A stretch of DNA of 64,000 nt from Acidobacteriota bacterium (GCA_028877275.1 JAPPFP010000026.1:186001-250000); one strand, 5' to 3'. Positions 24,808 to 34,778 are shown, counted from the stretch's first letter. Notes: generated by a model not told the origin, from the letters alone. Translations and numbers: made by a program.

Positions 24808-25194
24808 TTGAAGACCGGCTACAGCGTCAGCAAGGAGGTCGCGAATCCCTTCCTGGTGCGCCAGCGGGATCCCGGTCGCCTGCGCGGTCTGTGGCCGGTG
24901 TTCGCGATTCTCCTGCCGTTCGCGGCGGCCGTGTTCGCTTACACCTGGGTGCACGAACAGGGACTCGAGGCCGGCTACCGCATCGAGGAACTCGAGCGGA
25001 GCCTCGAGGAACTGCGGCAGCAGGAGCTTCGGCTGGAGTTGGAGGCCACCCGGCTCAGCCGGCCGGAGCGGCTTTCCGCGCTGGCTCTTGAAGAACTCGG
25101 GATGGCGCCGCCGACACTGGACCAGATGGTCTTCCTGAGTTCTGAGAGCGTGTCTCTCGTCGAGGCCGGCGCTGCCGCGGGAGCAACGCAGTGA
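24808..25194 (+). CDS. ftsL: Cell-division protein FtsL
   Basis: A 128-residue bitopic protein with a membrane helix (LWPVFAILLPFAAAVFAYTW, about residues 28-47) and a periplasmic leucine-zipper-like coiled coil (IEELERSLEELRQQELRLEL) ending LSALALEELGM. FtsL links FtsB and FtsQ and activates the FtsW-FtsI synthase. Start TTG 24808 is the only reasonable choice in this frame. Its last codon and stop overlap the ftsI start by 4 bases (GTGA). Identity rests on topology, coiled coil and position between rsmH and ftsI. Confidence 0.85.
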   Translation: MKTGYSVSKEVANPFLVRQRDPGRLRGLWPVFAILLPFAAAVFAYTWVHEQGLEAGYRIEELERSLEELRQQELRLELEATRLSRPERLSALALEELGMAPPTLDQMVFLSSESVSLVEAGAAAGATQ

Positions 25195-27041
25195 ACGCGC
25201 TGGGACCTCGGGCGCGGAGCGCCAGGCGCCGCTACGCCGCAAGGCTGGTCGTGCTGCTCGTGTTTGCCGGTCTGTGGATGGGTGCGGTCGCCGTGCGCCT
25301 CTTCGACCTGCAGATTCGCGGGGCTGACGGGTACCGCGAGCGCGCCGCGCGCCAGCAGCGAAGCGAAGTCGTCCTGAATCCCAAGCGGGGCACGATCTAC
25401 GACGCCCGCGGCCGGAGCCTCGCGGTTTCCGTGGAGACCCGCACGCTCTATGCCGAGACGGCGAAAGTAGACGATCCGGCGGTCGTGGCGGCCGAGATCG
25501 CTCCGCTGGTCGGTCGGTCCAGGGAACGGATCGAGGCACTTCTCAACAAGCCGGGCCACGTGCCCCTCGCGCGCAAGCTCGACCGTGAGGTGGCGGACCG
25601 GATCGACCTGTCCGCGTTCCCCGGTCTCTACTTTCTCGGCGAGAGCAAGCGCAAGTACCCGATGGGTCCTCTGATGGCTCACGTGCTCGGCTTCGTCGGC
25701 ACGGACCGCAGCCTCGCCGGCCTGGAGTACCGCTACGACCGGGAAGTCGCGGGTGAATCGGTCCGGCGGCATGTCCTCCGGGATGGCCAGCAGCGGCTCG
25801 TGGTGGTTGCCGGTTCCCTGGGCGAACCGAAACCGGGAGCGGACCTCCATCTGACGATCGACGCGACGATCCAGCACCTCGCGGAGCGTGCCCTGAGCGA
25901 GACGATCGAGTCTTCGGGCGCGAGCGCCGGCAGCGTCGTCATTCTGGCCCCCGAGGACTCGGCGGTGCTGGCGATGGCTTCCTATCCGGCCTTCGATCCG
26001 AACCGCTTCGGCGACTTCGGACCGAACGAGCGGCGGAATCGCGCGTTGCAGGACTCGTACGAACCGGGCTCGACGTTCAAGATGATCACGGCGGCCGGCG
26101 CGTTCGAGCGGGGCGTGGTTCATCCCGACCAGATCATGGACTGCGGCAACGGCCGGATCCGGGTCGGCAAGGCACTGATCAAGGACCACAAGCCGTTTCC
26201 CGAACTCACCTTCCGCACGGCGATCGCCAAGTCGAGCAACGTCTGCGCGATCAAGGCCGGCGGTCTGGCCGGCCCGGAGACGATGCAGGAGCTCGTGACC
26301 GCATTCGGCTTCGGCGAAGTCACCGGCATCGACATCGACGGTGAACACCCGGGCATCGTCCCGCTCCGGGTGTGGGACAAGGAGACGACGGCGTACGCCT
26401 CGATGGGTCACGGCCTGGCGGTGACGCCCCTTCAGCTCGCGAATGCCTACGCGGCGATTGCCAACGGAGGGGTCTGGAACCGGCCCTACCTGGTGCGCGC
26501 GCTGGAGCGGGAAGGAGAGGTCGTCGACATGCGGCCCCGGAACCGGGGCCATCGCGTGATCTCCAAGGCCACGGCGTACCGGGTGGTCCGCCTGCTCGAG
26601 GAAGTCGTGGTCAGCGGCACGGGCCGGAAGGCCGCGATAGCCGGCTACCGGGTGGCGGGCAAGACGGGCACGGCCGAGAAGTCGGACGCTTCCGGCTACT
26701 CGGATACCGGTCGCGTCGCCGGCTTCGTGGGTATCGCTCCGGCGCGGGCGCCGCGCCTGGTCTGCCTGGTGATGATCGATGAGCCGACCGTCTCCACCTC
26801 CGGCGGCGAAGTGGCGGCGCCGGCCTTTCAGCGCATCATCAGCGAAGCCCTGTTCTATCTGGGCGCTACGCCGTCGCGCCAGCCCATGGGCTGGAGCCAG
26901 CCCGTCTGGCTGCAGCCGGCGCCCGCGCCGCTCGAAGGGCCGCCGCAGATCCGGGTCGCGGCCGCAGATGCCCAGACGGCAGCCGATCAGGACGTCGCGT
27001 CGACGGAGGGCGAGCTGTGGACGGCGGCGGGATCGAGCTGA
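25191..27041 (+). CDS. ftsI: Septal peptidoglycan transpeptidase FtsI (PBP3)
   Basis: A 616-residue class B penicillin-binding protein. One membrane helix near residues 18-36 is followed by the pedestal domain (NPKRGTIYDARGRSLAVS) and the transpeptidase domain. The active-site motifs are the nucleophile Ser at about residue 294 in EPGSTFKM, SSN near 349 and KTGTAEKSD near 491. It cross-links septal peptidoglycan together with the FtsW polymerase. After the catalytic domain there is a Pro/Gln/Ala-rich tail of about 55 residues without a recognisable PASTA domain. GTG 25191 overlaps ftsL, and the stop overlaps murE. Confidence 0.96.
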   Translation: MNALGPRARSARRRYAARLVVLLVFAGLWMGAVAVRLFDLQIRGADGYRERAARQQRSEVVLNPKRGTIYDARGRSLAVSVETRTLYAETAKVDDPAVVAAEIAPLVGRSRERIEALLNKPGHVPLARKLDREVADRIDLSAFPGLYFLGESKRKYPMGPLMAHVLGFVGTDRSLAGLEYRYDREVAGESVRRHVLRDGQQRLVVVAGSLGEPKPGADLHLTIDATIQHLAERALSETIESSGASAGSVVILAPEDSAVLAMASYPAFDPNRFGDFGPNERRNRALQDSYEPGSTFKMITAAGAFERGVVHPDQIMDCGNGRIRVGKALIKDHKPFPELTFRTAIAKSSNVCAIKAGGLAGPETMQELVTAFGFGEVTGIDIDGEHPGIVPLRVWDKETTAYASMGHGLAVTPLQLANAYAAIANGGVWNRPYLVRALEREGEVVDMRPRNRGHRVISKATAYRVVRLLEEVVVSGTGRKAAIAGYRVAGKTGTAEKSDASGYSDTGRVAGFVGIAPARAPRLVCLVMIDEPTVSTSGGEVAAPAFQRIISEALFYLGATPSRQPMGWSQPVWLQPAPAPLEGPPQIRVAAADAQTAADQDVASTEGELWTAAGSS

Positions 27042-28597
27042 TGAGACTCGGCGACGCCGTCGCCGACCTGCCTCTGCGCTCAGAGCTGAGCTTTCCCGCT
27101 GCCGATACGGAAGTCACGGGGATTCAGCACGACTCCCGACGGATAGGCAGCGGCGACCTCTTCGTCGCCTGGCGGGGCGAGGTCCACGACGGCCGGGCTT
27201 TCGCGAACGATGCCATCGCGAGGGGCGCGGCCGCGGTCCTTTCCTTCGGGCCCCCGCCTGCCGCCCCTTCCGTTCCCTGGCTGGAGGTCGACGATCCGCG
27301 GGGCCAGATGGGACCGGTGGCCGCCAGGCTGTACGACCACCCCGAGCGGGAGCTCGTGACCGTCGGGATCACCGGCACGAACGGCAAGAGCACGACCGCC
27401 CAGTTGATCGGCTCCTGCCTGACCCGGGCCGGCCGACCGGCGGCGGTGATCGGGACCCTGGGCAGGAGCGTGCGCCAGCCGGACGCCGCCTTCTCCGACG
27501 CAAGGCCGCTGAGTTCCGCCCCTTCAGACCGGACGACCCCGGAGAGCAGCGACCTGTTTCGGATGCTCAGGCGGGCCGTGGATCTGGGAGCGCGGTCCGC
27601 GGCGGTCGAGGTCTCGTCCCACGCGCTCGATCAGGGGCGGCTGAACGGGATGAGGTTCGATGTCGCCGTGTTCACGAACCTCACTCGGGACCATCTCGAC
27701 TATCACGCCTCGATGGAGACCTACTACGCGGCCAAACGCCGGCTCTTCTCCCTGCTCCGCTCGGGCGGTTCCGCGGTGGTCAACGTCGACGATGAGTACG
27801 GCCGCCGGCTGGCGCTGGAAGTCGGAAGCACCGCTCGGGTATTGCGGTGCAGCAGCGCCGGACGGAGCGACGCGGAGGTGCGCGTCGTCCAGTCGGAGCT
27901 CGGCTTCGCCGGCATCAGGACCGAGATCGAGACGCCCGGTGGAGCTCTCTCGCTCGTCAGCAGCCTGCTCGGCCGGTTCAACCTCGAGAACCTGACGGCA
28001 ACCGTGGCCGCCGCCGGCGCCTTGGGGGTGCCGCACGACGCGATCCGTGCAGCGGTGGCCGCCGAGGAGCCTCCGGACGGCCGGCTGGAGCCGGTGGACC
28101 GCGGCCAGGAGTTTCCGGTCCTCGTCGATTACGCCCACACCGACGGCGGACTGCGCGCCGCGATCGAAGCGATCCGCGAGCTGAGCGAGCGGCGCATTCT
28201 CGTCGTGTTCGGCTGCGGCGGCGACCGGGATCGTGGCAAGCGGGAGTTGATGGGACGTGCGGTAGGCGAACTCGCGGATCTCGCCATCGTCACCGACGAC
28301 AACCCCCGGAGCGAAGACCCGGCATTGATTCACCAAGCGATCGTGGCTGGACTCGTTACGGCCGGAGGTTGCGGCCACGAAGTCGTTCCGGACCGCCGCT
28401 CCGCGATTCGTCGAGCCGTCACGCTGGCCGCCGCCGAACCGGGGTGGGCGGTCCTCATCGCCGGCAAGGGTCACGAGGCGACGCAGACGATCGGGAAACG
28501 GAAGCTGCCCTTTCGCGACCGGGACGAGGCGGAGCAGGCACTGATTGCGCTGAGCGTCTCCGGGTTGCCCGGAGGGCGGAAGGCGCCTTCGAGGTGA
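27041..28597 (+). CDS. murE: UDP-MurNAc-tripeptide ligase MurE, meso-diaminopimelate type
   Basis: A 518-residue Mur ligase that adds the third amino acid to UDP-MurNAc-L-Ala-D-Glu. The ATP site is GITGTNGKSTTAQ, near residue 112. The N-terminal substrate motif is IQHDSRRIGSGDLFVAW. The specificity motif DNPRSEDP near residue 420 marks meso-diaminopimelate enzymes, as in Gram-negative cell walls. ATG 27041 overlaps the ftsI stop by one base (TGATG) and starts the conserved N-terminus; GTG 27017 would add eight residues. It overlaps murF by 4 bases. Confidence 0.96.
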   Translation: MRLGDAVADLPLRSELSFPAADTEVTGIQHDSRRIGSGDLFVAWRGEVHDGRAFANDAIARGAAAVLSFGPPPAAPSVPWLEVDDPRGQMGPVAARLYDHPERELVTVGITGTNGKSTTAQLIGSCLTRAGRPAAVIGTLGRSVRQPDAAFSDARPLSSAPSDRTTPESSDLFRMLRRAVDLGARSAAVEVSSHALDQGRLNGMRFDVAVFTNLTRDHLDYHASMETYYAAKRRLFSLLRSGGSAVVNVDDEYGRRLALEVGSTARVLRCSSAGRSDAEVRVVQSELGFAGIRTEIETPGGALSLVSSLLGRFNLENLTATVAAAGALGVPHDAIRAAVAAEEPPDGRLEPVDRGQEFPVLVDYAHTDGGLRAAIEAIRELSERRILVVFGCGGDRDRGKRELMGRAVGELADLAIVTDDNPRSEDPALIHQAIVAGLVTAGGCGHEVVPDRRSAIRRAVTLAAAEPGWAVLIAGKGHEATQTIGKRKLPFRDRDEAEQALIALSVSGLPGGRKAPSR

Positions 28598-30057
28598 GAC
28601 GGCCCCTTGCTGATGCGGCATATGTCATGAGCGGCGCACTGATCGGAGACGTCGACGCGGGCGCCTGCTACCGCGGCGCCGCGATCGATTCACGGCGGGT
28701 CGAGGGTGGCGAACTCTTCTTCGCGCTGCCCGGAGAGCGGACCGACGGTCACCGTTTCGTTGGCGCCGCCCTGGCCGCGGGCGCGGCGGCGGCGGTAGTC
28801 AGAGCGCCGGTCGGGGACGCCGGCGGTCCCCAAATCCGCGTCGACGACGTGGCGGAGGCGCTCCACGACCTGACCCGCGATCACCGCCGACTGCTCGACA
28901 TCCGGGTGGTCGCCGTGACCGGTTCAGCGGGCAAGACGACGACGAAGGACCTGCTGGCCCTCCTGCTGGGCGAGCGCTGGCGGGTGCGCAAGAGCCCGGG
29001 GAACCTGAACAACCTGCTTGGTTTCCCGCTCACCCTGCTGGCCATCGGAACGGAGTGCGAGTGGCTGGTCGCCGAGATGGGGATGTCGGTGCCGGGTGAA
29101 CTGGCGGCGGTGAGCCGCCTCGGGCGGCCGGACGTGGCCATCTTCACGAACGTGCGGCCGGCGCACCTGGCCGGCTTCGAGGAGCCGGATGGCGCCCCGG
29201 CGGACGTCGAGGCGATCGCTCGTGCCAAGGCGGAACTCCTGGAGGGTCTTGCCGACGACGGCCTGATCGTCGCCAACGCCGGCGACCCGCGGGTCGTCGG
29301 TCTGGTCGAGCGGTACCTGGCTGCGTCCGGCGGCAAGGCTGCCGCGTCGGAGCGCGTGGTCTGGTACGCGGTCGAACCGGTACAGGGTCTGGCGCAGCGT
29401 GCCGAGGTCACGGCTCACGGAATCGAGCCTTTGGCCGGAGAGCCGGGCACGCGATTCACGCTGAAGTACCGGGAAGCTTCGGCGAACGTCGAGTTGTCGC
29501 TTCACGGTTCCGTCAACGTCGAGAACTTCCTGGCCGCGGCGGCGTGCGCACTGCGCCTGGGCGTGCCGATCGAGACAGTTGCGTCCGCGGCGCGCCGCCC
29601 CCGTCCGGGCACCGGCCGCGGCGAGGTCATTGCGCTGCCGTCAGGCGCCACACTGGTGGACGACTCCTACAACTCGAACCCCGAAGCGGCGCGTCTGGCG
29701 CTCGAGGCGGCGCGCCTGCTCGACGGCCGCCGCCATGTCGCGATCCTGGGCGACATGCTCGAGTTGGGCAGTGCCGAGGGCCGCTACCACCGGCAGTTGG
29801 GCAGCGATGCGGCGGAGTTCGGTTTCGGCCTGGTCGTGGGCGTTGGCGAGCTGGCGTCGGAGACGGTCCGGGTTGCTGACGAGGCGGGTGTCGAGACAGC
29901 CTGGTTCGCGGACACGCGGGCCGCCAGCGCCGGAGCTCCGGAGCTGATCAGGGAGGGCGATGTCGTTCTGGTCAAGGGCTCGCGGGGTGTGGCGCTGGAG
30001 CGCCTCGTAGACAGGCTGGTCCAGGGGAAGGCGCTGGATCAGGAGAGGCCGAACTGA
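28594..30057 (+). CDS. murF: UDP-MurNAc-tripeptide-D-Ala-D-Ala ligase MurF
   Basis: A 487-residue Mur ligase that attaches D-Ala-D-Ala and completes the soluble pentapeptide precursor. The N-terminal domain (DSRRVEGGELFFALPGERTD) and the ATP loop VTGSAGKTTTKDLL are clear, as are SPGNLNNLLGFPLTLL and LVDDSYNSNPEA, which are typical MurF motifs. GTG 28594 in a GTGA overlap with the murE stop was chosen because the following residues (PLADAAYVMSGALIGD) match the start of other MurF proteins. The stop overlaps mraY by one base. Confidence 0.95.
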   Translation: MRRPLADAAYVMSGALIGDVDAGACYRGAAIDSRRVEGGELFFALPGERTDGHRFVGAALAAGAAAAVVRAPVGDAGGPQIRVDDVAEALHDLTRDHRRLLDIRVVAVTGSAGKTTTKDLLALLLGERWRVRKSPGNLNNLLGFPLTLLAIGTECEWLVAEMGMSVPGELAAVSRLGRPDVAIFTNVRPAHLAGFEEPDGAPADVEAIARAKAELLEGLADDGLIVANAGDPRVVGLVERYLAASGGKAAASERVVWYAVEPVQGLAQRAEVTAHGIEPLAGEPGTRFTLKYREASANVELSLHGSVNVENFLAAAACALRLGVPIETVASAARRPRPGTGRGEVIALPSGATLVDDSYNSNPEAARLALEAARLLDGRRHVAILGDMLELGSAEGRYHRQLGSDAAEFGFGLVVGVGELASETVRVADEAGVETAWFADTRAASAGAPELIREGDVVLVKGSRGVALERLVDRLVQGKALDQERPN

Positions 30058-31133
30058 TGCTCCTGGACCTGCTGTTGCCGCTCGGCGATCGGATCGCACC
30101 CTTCAACGTCATCCAGTACATCACCTTCCGTTGCGCCGGCGCTGCCCTAACCGGAGTAGTGCTCAGCCTGCTCCTGGGCCCCAGCTTCATCCGGGCTGCG
30201 CGCCGGCTGTCGATCGGCCAGACCATCCGCGAGGAAGGGCCGGAGCGGCACCAGAGCAAGGCCGGCACGCCGACGATGGGCGGGTTGCTGATCCTCACCG
30301 CCGTCATCGTGCCGACCCTGCTGTGGTCGGACCTATCGAACATCTACGTCTGGCTGGCGATCGGCACGACGATCGGGCTCGGCGCCGTCGGTTTCGCCGA
30401 CGATCTGCTCAAGGTGAGGCGACGCCACAACCGGGGCCTGAGCATGAAGGCCAAGTTCGCGCTGCAACTCCTGGTGGGCGCGGCCCTCGGCGCCGGCCTG
30501 GTCAGCTTCACGCCCCTCGACGCGAACCTCAGCTTCCCGTTCTTCAAGACCCTGGTGCTCGAACTCGGGGTCTTTTACATCCCGTTCGTCGCGGTCCTGA
30601 TCGCGGGGTCTTCGAACGCGGTCAATCTGACGGACGGGCTCGACGGCCTGGCCATCGGCGCCACGCTGGTCGCGGCCGCCACCTACGCGATCTTCGTCTA
30701 CATCGCCGGCAACTCGATCGCCGCGGGTTACCTGCAGGTTTCCTACGTGCCGGGGGCCGGTGAGGTCGCGATCATCTGTTCCGCCCTGGTCGGCGCCAGT
30801 CTGGGCTTCCTCTGGTTCAACGCCCATCCCGCCCAGGTGTTCATGGGCGACGTGGGGTCGCTGGCGATCGGCGGCACGATCGGGGCGGTGGCGGTGCTCT
30901 CCAAGCAGGAGCTGCTGCTGGTCCTGGTCGGCGGGCTGTTCGTCCTGGAGGCGCTGTCGGTGATCGTCCAGGTGGCGTCCTTCAAGATGACCGGCCGCCG
31001 GGTCCTGCGGATGGCGCCGATTCACCACCATTTCGAACTCCGCGGGTGGAGCGAGAACCAGGTCATCGTCCGGTTCTGGATCCTCGCCGTCCTGTTCGCC
31101 TTCCTGGGTCTCTCGACCCTCAAGCTGAGGTAG
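30057..31133 (+). CDS. mraY: Phospho-MurNAc-pentapeptide translocase MraY
   Basis: A 358-residue integral membrane enzyme with about ten helices that makes lipid I from undecaprenyl phosphate and UDP-MurNAc-pentapeptide. Conserved active-site elements are GFADDLLKVRRRHN, SNAVNLTDGLDGLAIG and the metal-binding MAPIHHHFELRGWSE. The family opening KAGTPTMGGLLIL is also present. Length and motifs match E. coli MraY. ATG 30057 overlaps the murF stop by one base. Confidence 0.97.
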   Translation: MLLDLLLPLGDRIAPFNVIQYITFRCAGAALTGVVLSLLLGPSFIRAARRLSIGQTIREEGPERHQSKAGTPTMGGLLILTAVIVPTLLWSDLSNIYVWLAIGTTIGLGAVGFADDLLKVRRRHNRGLSMKAKFALQLLVGAALGAGLVSFTPLDANLSFPFFKTLVLELGVFYIPFVAVLIAGSSNAVNLTDGLDGLAIGATLVAAATYAIFVYIAGNSIAAGYLQVSYVPGAGEVAIICSALVGASLGFLWFNAHPAQVFMGDVGSLAIGGTIGAVAVLSKQELLLVLVGGLFVLEALSVIVQVASFKMTGRRVLRMAPIHHHFELRGWSENQVIVRFWILAVLFAFLGLSTLKLR

Positions 31134-31136
31134 AGG

Positions 31137-32591
31137 GTGACCCTCGAGACGAGCCGCACCGGGATGACGGCCGCGCCGCCGGTTTCTTCGTGGCGGAATG
31201 CGCTGGTCTACGGCCTGGGCCTGTCGGGAGTGGCGGCGTCCCGGGCGCTTTCCGACCGGAACGTCAGGGTGGTGGCGGTGGACGGGCGTCCGGCCCCGGA
31301 GCTGGGAGCGACCGCTCGCGAGCTCCTGCGGACGGGACGCGTCGACCGCCTGCTGGCCGAGAAAGGGCCCGGGTTGCCGGCCGGTCTCGACGCGGTCGTG
31401 CTGAGTCCGGGCGTGCCACCGGACCGCCCGCTTCTGCAGGCGGCCCGGTCGGCGGGCGTTCCGATCCTGGCCGAAGTCGAACTCGCCTGGCGCCTGCTGG
31501 AGGCGAAGGCTTCGCCGACCGTGGTCGGCGTGACCGGCAGCAACGGCAAGAGCACGACGACCGCGCTGACCGGTGCGCTGCTCGAGGCGGCGGGCTACCC
31601 GGTCGAGGTCTGCGGCAACATCGGCACGCCGCTTTGCGCTCGGGTCGACGGTCCGCCGGACCGCGTGTTCGTGGTGGAACTCTCGAGCTTCCAACTCGAG
31701 GCGGTGGACCGGTTCCGTCCGCGCGCGGCGGCCCTGCTCAACATCAGCCCCGACCATCTCGACCGCTACGCGAACGTCGCGGAGTACGCAGGCGCGAAGG
31801 CGCGCATCTTTGGCAGGCAGGCCGCCGGGGACGTTGCGGTCGTGAACGCCGACGACGGCGAAGCCCGGCGCTGGAGCGGCGGCCGCCACGGGGCGCCGGC
31901 CGCGGTAAGGCGGCGGTTCTTCTCCCGGCTGCGAAAGGTCGAGGACGGCTGCTACCTCGACCGCGACCGGGTGATCGAAGTCGGGCCGGAGTTCCGGCGG
32001 GAACTGTTCCGTCTCGGCGACCTGAGGCTCGACGGGGTCCACAACGTGGAGAACGCGATGGCGGCCGCCCTCCTGGCGGCGGCCGTTGGCGCCGACCCGA
32101 GCTGCTTCGCGCCGGCGTTGCGCAGGTTCGAGGGCCTGCCGCATCGGATGCGCCTCGCCGGCACCGTCGGCGGGGTGCGCTACTACAACGACTCGAAGGC
32201 GACGAACCCGGCTGCCGCCGTGAAGGCGCTGGCCGGGTTCAGCGACGGCAGCGTCCACCTGATCCTCGGCGGTCGGGCGAAGGACGAGGGTGCTGCCTTC
32301 GCCGAACTGGCGTCGGTAGCCGGCGCCAAGGTGGCGGCGGTCTACCTGATTGGTGAGGCGGCGCCGGTCATCGCCTCGGTGCTCGCCGGCGCCACCGAAC
32401 GCCACCTCTGCGGGACGCTTGAACGGGCGGTCGAGGTGGCGGCGGCGGCCTCGAGCGAGGGCCAGACGGTCCTGCTCTCGCCGGCCTGCGCCAGCTTCGA
32501 CCAGTTCGAGGACTTCGCGGATCGCGGCCGCCGCTTCGAGGAACAGGTGCGGACGCTGGCTGCGGCGGGCCGGAAGGGCGGCCATGGCTAG
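31137..32591 (+). CDS. murD: UDP-MurNAc-L-Ala-D-Glu ligase MurD
   Basis: A 484-residue Mur ligase that adds D-glutamate. The N-terminal Rossmann-like domain shows VYGLGLSGVAASRAL and VLSPGVPPDRPLL, the ATP loop is GVTGSNGKSTTTAL, and the C-terminal domain has YYNDSKATNPAAAVKAL and LILGGRAKDEGAAF. All are characteristic of MurD. GTG 31137 lies three bases after the mraY stop. The last codons overlap ftsW by eight bases, consistent with coupled translation. Confidence 0.95.
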   Translation: MTLETSRTGMTAAPPVSSWRNALVYGLGLSGVAASRALSDRNVRVVAVDGRPAPELGATARELLRTGRVDRLLAEKGPGLPAGLDAVVLSPGVPPDRPLLQAARSAGVPILAEVELAWRLLEAKASPTVVGVTGSNGKSTTTALTGALLEAAGYPVEVCGNIGTPLCARVDGPPDRVFVVELSSFQLEAVDRFRPRAAALLNISPDHLDRYANVAEYAGAKARIFGRQAAGDVAVVNADDGEARRWSGGRHGAPAAVRRRFFSRLRKVEDGCYLDRDRVIEVGPEFRRELFRLGDLRLDGVHNVENAMAAALLAAAVGADPSCFAPALRRFEGLPHRMRLAGTVGGVRYYNDSKATNPAAAVKALAGFSDGSVHLILGGRAKDEGAAFAELASVAGAKVAAVYLIGEAAPVIASVLAGATERHLCGTLERAVEVAAAASSEGQTVLLSPACASFDQFEDFADRGRRFEEQVRTLAAAGRKGGHG

Positions 32592-33660
32592 GAAGCTCGC
32601 GATCGACAAGGTCCTCTTCACGGTCGTCGTGTTGCTCGTCGTGGCGGGGCTGGTGATGGTCTATTCGGCCAACCCGCCCGACCCCGACGGCGGCTTCAAG
32701 CGCCAGTTCGTCACGCAGTTGCTGGCGGCCGTCGTCGGCCTGGTGGCGATGCTGGTGTTGATGAGCATCGACTACCGGAGCTGGGCGAAACCGTGGCTGG
32801 TCTACGCCGGTCTCGGCGCGTCGCTCGTCCTCCTGGTCGCCGTGCTGGCCGCGGCGCCGATCAACGGCAGCAGCCGCTGGTTGTCCGTCGGACCGCTGAC
32901 CTTCCAGCCCTCCGAGCTGGCCAAGATCGCGGTGGTCGTCTTCATCGCCCACCAGATCCACCGCTGTCCGGAAGGGGTCAGCCAGCCCCGGGTGCTCGTG
33001 CCGTGCGGCCTCGCGGTGGGGCTGGTCACGCTGCTCGTCCTGCAGGCGCCGGACTTCGGCAGCGCCGCGCTCATTCTCGGGATCGCCGGGGTGATGCTGT
33101 TCCTTGCCGGCCTCTCCTGGCGCTGGATCGTCCCCGCGATGGTGGTCTTGCCGGGCCTGTTCGGTCTCTTCATCTGGTCCGAGCCCTATCGCAGGGAGCG
33201 TCTTCTCGGCTTTCTCTCGCCCGAGAACGATCCCTCCGGGAACGGTTTCCAGGTGTTGCAGTCCCTCATCGCCATCGGATCGGGCGGCGTGACCGGTCAG
33301 GGTCTGGGCGAGAGCGCCCAGAAGCTCTACTTCCTGCCGCTCGCGAGTTCGGACTTCATCTTCTCGATCGTCAGCGAGGAACTCGGGCTGCTGGGCGCCG
33401 CGGCCGTGCTGGCCGCCTTCGCCGTGCTGGCCTGGCGCGGCTATGTCGCCGGACACCGCGCTCCGGACGCCTTCGGCCGGTTCCTTGCCTGGGGGCTGAC
33501 GTCGGCGGTCCTGATCCAGGCCTTGGTGAACGTCAGCGTCACCGTCGGACTCGTTCCGGTGACCGGCACGCCGCTGCCGTTCCTCTCGCACGGGGGATCG
33601 TCCCTCGTCATGACCCTCATCGCCTGCGGTCTGCTGTTGAGCGTCTCGGAGCATGGATGA
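32584..33660 (+). CDS. ftsW: Septal peptidoglycan polymerase FtsW
   Basis: A 358-residue SEDS-family glycosyltransferase with ten membrane helices. Family motifs include NGSSRWLSVGPLTFQPSEL, the SPENDPSGNGFQVLQSLIAI loop and GTPLPFLSHGGSSLV near the C-terminus. FtsW polymerises lipid II at the septum with FtsI. ATG 32584 overlaps murD by eight bases, and the stop overlaps murG by four. It could in principle be the RodA paralogue, but the dcw position makes FtsW the better name. Confidence 0.94.
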   Translation: MARKLAIDKVLFTVVVLLVVAGLVMVYSANPPDPDGGFKRQFVTQLLAAVVGLVAMLVLMSIDYRSWAKPWLVYAGLGASLVLLVAVLAAAPINGSSRWLSVGPLTFQPSELAKIAVVVFIAHQIHRCPEGVSQPRVLVPCGLAVGLVTLLVLQAPDFGSAALILGIAGVMLFLAGLSWRWIVPAMVVLPGLFGLFIWSEPYRRERLLGFLSPENDPSGNGFQVLQSLIAIGSGGVTGQGLGESAQKLYFLPLASSDFIFSIVSEELGLLGAAAVLAAFAVLAWRGYVAGHRAPDAFGRFLAWGLTSAVLIQALVNVSVTVGLVPVTGTPLPFLSHGGSSLVMTLIACGLLLSVSEHG

Positions 33661-34778
33661 GCACCGGCACGCACCGCGGCACGGTCGTCTTCTCGGGCGG
33701 CGGCACGGGCGGACACGTGTTCCCCGGCCTGGCGGTGGCCGAGGAGCTGCGGGCTCTCGGCTGGAAGGCCGCCTGGATCGGCCGCCGCGACAGCCTCGAG
33801 GAACGGCTGGTTGCGTCCGCCGGGGTCGACTTCAGGGCCTTGCCGGCCCGCCCGTTCGTCGACCGCGGCGGTCCGCAGCGGGCGATGGCCCTGGCCGTCC
33901 TCCTGCTCTCGACCCTCCGCGCCGCGGCGCTGCTGCGGCGGCTCCGCGCGGCGCTCGTGTTCGCGACCGGCGGGTACGTCTGCGCGCCGGCGGCCCTGGC
34001 GACCCGGCTCCACGGCAGCGGGCTCTACCTGCTCGAACCGAACGCGGAGAGCGGCTCCGCGAACCGGAGACTGTCGCGCTTCGCTACCGAGGCGGGCGTT
34101 GCCTTCGAATCCGCGGCCGGGGACCTGGCGTGCGAAGCGCGGCTGGTCGGTGTGCCGGTTCGCAGGGCCTTCCGGGAGATCGACGAACTGCGCCTGAGCG
34201 GCGATCGCGTCCGGGTGCTCGTGCTTGGCGGCAGTCAGGGTTCGGATGCACTCAACCGTCATCTGCCCGCTCTGTTCGCCCGTGCCGCGGGGTCGAGCCG
34301 CGTCGAGGTCACGCACCAGTCCGGTCCGGCCTGGATCGACGAGACCCGCGACCGCTACCGGAGAGTGGCGACGACCGGGCTTTCCTCTACGGTGACCGGC
34401 TTCATCCAGGACACGGCCGGCGCGATGCAGGCGCACGACCTGATCGTGTCGCGCGCCGGGGCCGTGACCGTGGCCGAGATCGCCGCCGCCGGCCGGCCGG
34501 CGGTCTACGTTCCGCTGCCAATGGCCGCCGCGCACCAGCGCGGGAACGCCCGTGCGATGGTCGAGGCGGGCGCGGCGATTCTGGTCGAGCAGGAGCAACT
34601 GCAGGGCGAGGCGGCCGCCGAGCGCTGCGCGCGACTGATCGCGGATCGCGAGCGTCTTCTGGGCATGGCGCGGACGGCTCGGGGCCTGAGCCGGAGCGAC
34701 GCGGCGAGCGACATAGCCGCCCGGGTATGCGAGATCGCCGAGCGCGGTATCTCCGGGCGTCGGGGGAGGGCCGGCTGA
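33657..34778 (+). CDS. murG: Lipid II synthase MurG
   Basis: A 373-residue GT-B glycosyltransferase that transfers GlcNAc from UDP-GlcNAc to lipid I at the inner membrane. The N-terminal glycine-rich loop GGGTGGHVFPGLAVAEEL, the second loop LGGSQGSDALNRH and the donor-site block SRAGAVTVAEIAAAGRPAVYVP are all present. ATG 33657 lies inside the ftsW stop region (ATGA). The gene overlaps murC by one base. Confidence 0.95.
   Translation: MSTGTHRGTVVFSGGGTGGHVFPGLAVAEELRALGWKAAWIGRRDSLEERLVASAGVDFRALPARPFVDRGGPQRAMALAVLLLSTLRAAALLRRLRAALVFATGGYVCAPAALATRLHGSGLYLLEPNAESGSANRRLSRFATEAGVAFESAAGDLACEARLVGVPVRRAFREIDELRLSGDRVRVLVLGGSQGSDALNRHLPALFARAAGSSRVEVTHQSGPAWIDETRDRYRRVATTGLSSTVTGFIQDTAGAMQAHDLIVSRAGAVTVAEIAAAGRPAVYVPLPMAAAHQRGNARAMVEAGAAILVEQEQLQGEAAAERCARLIADRERLLGMARTARGLSRSDAASDIAARVCEIAERGISGRRGRAG

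Noticed and set aside
30333..32621. 762-codon open frame on the minus strand across mraY and murD
   Set aside because: Shadow of two well-supported genes on the plus strand, with no recognisable motif.
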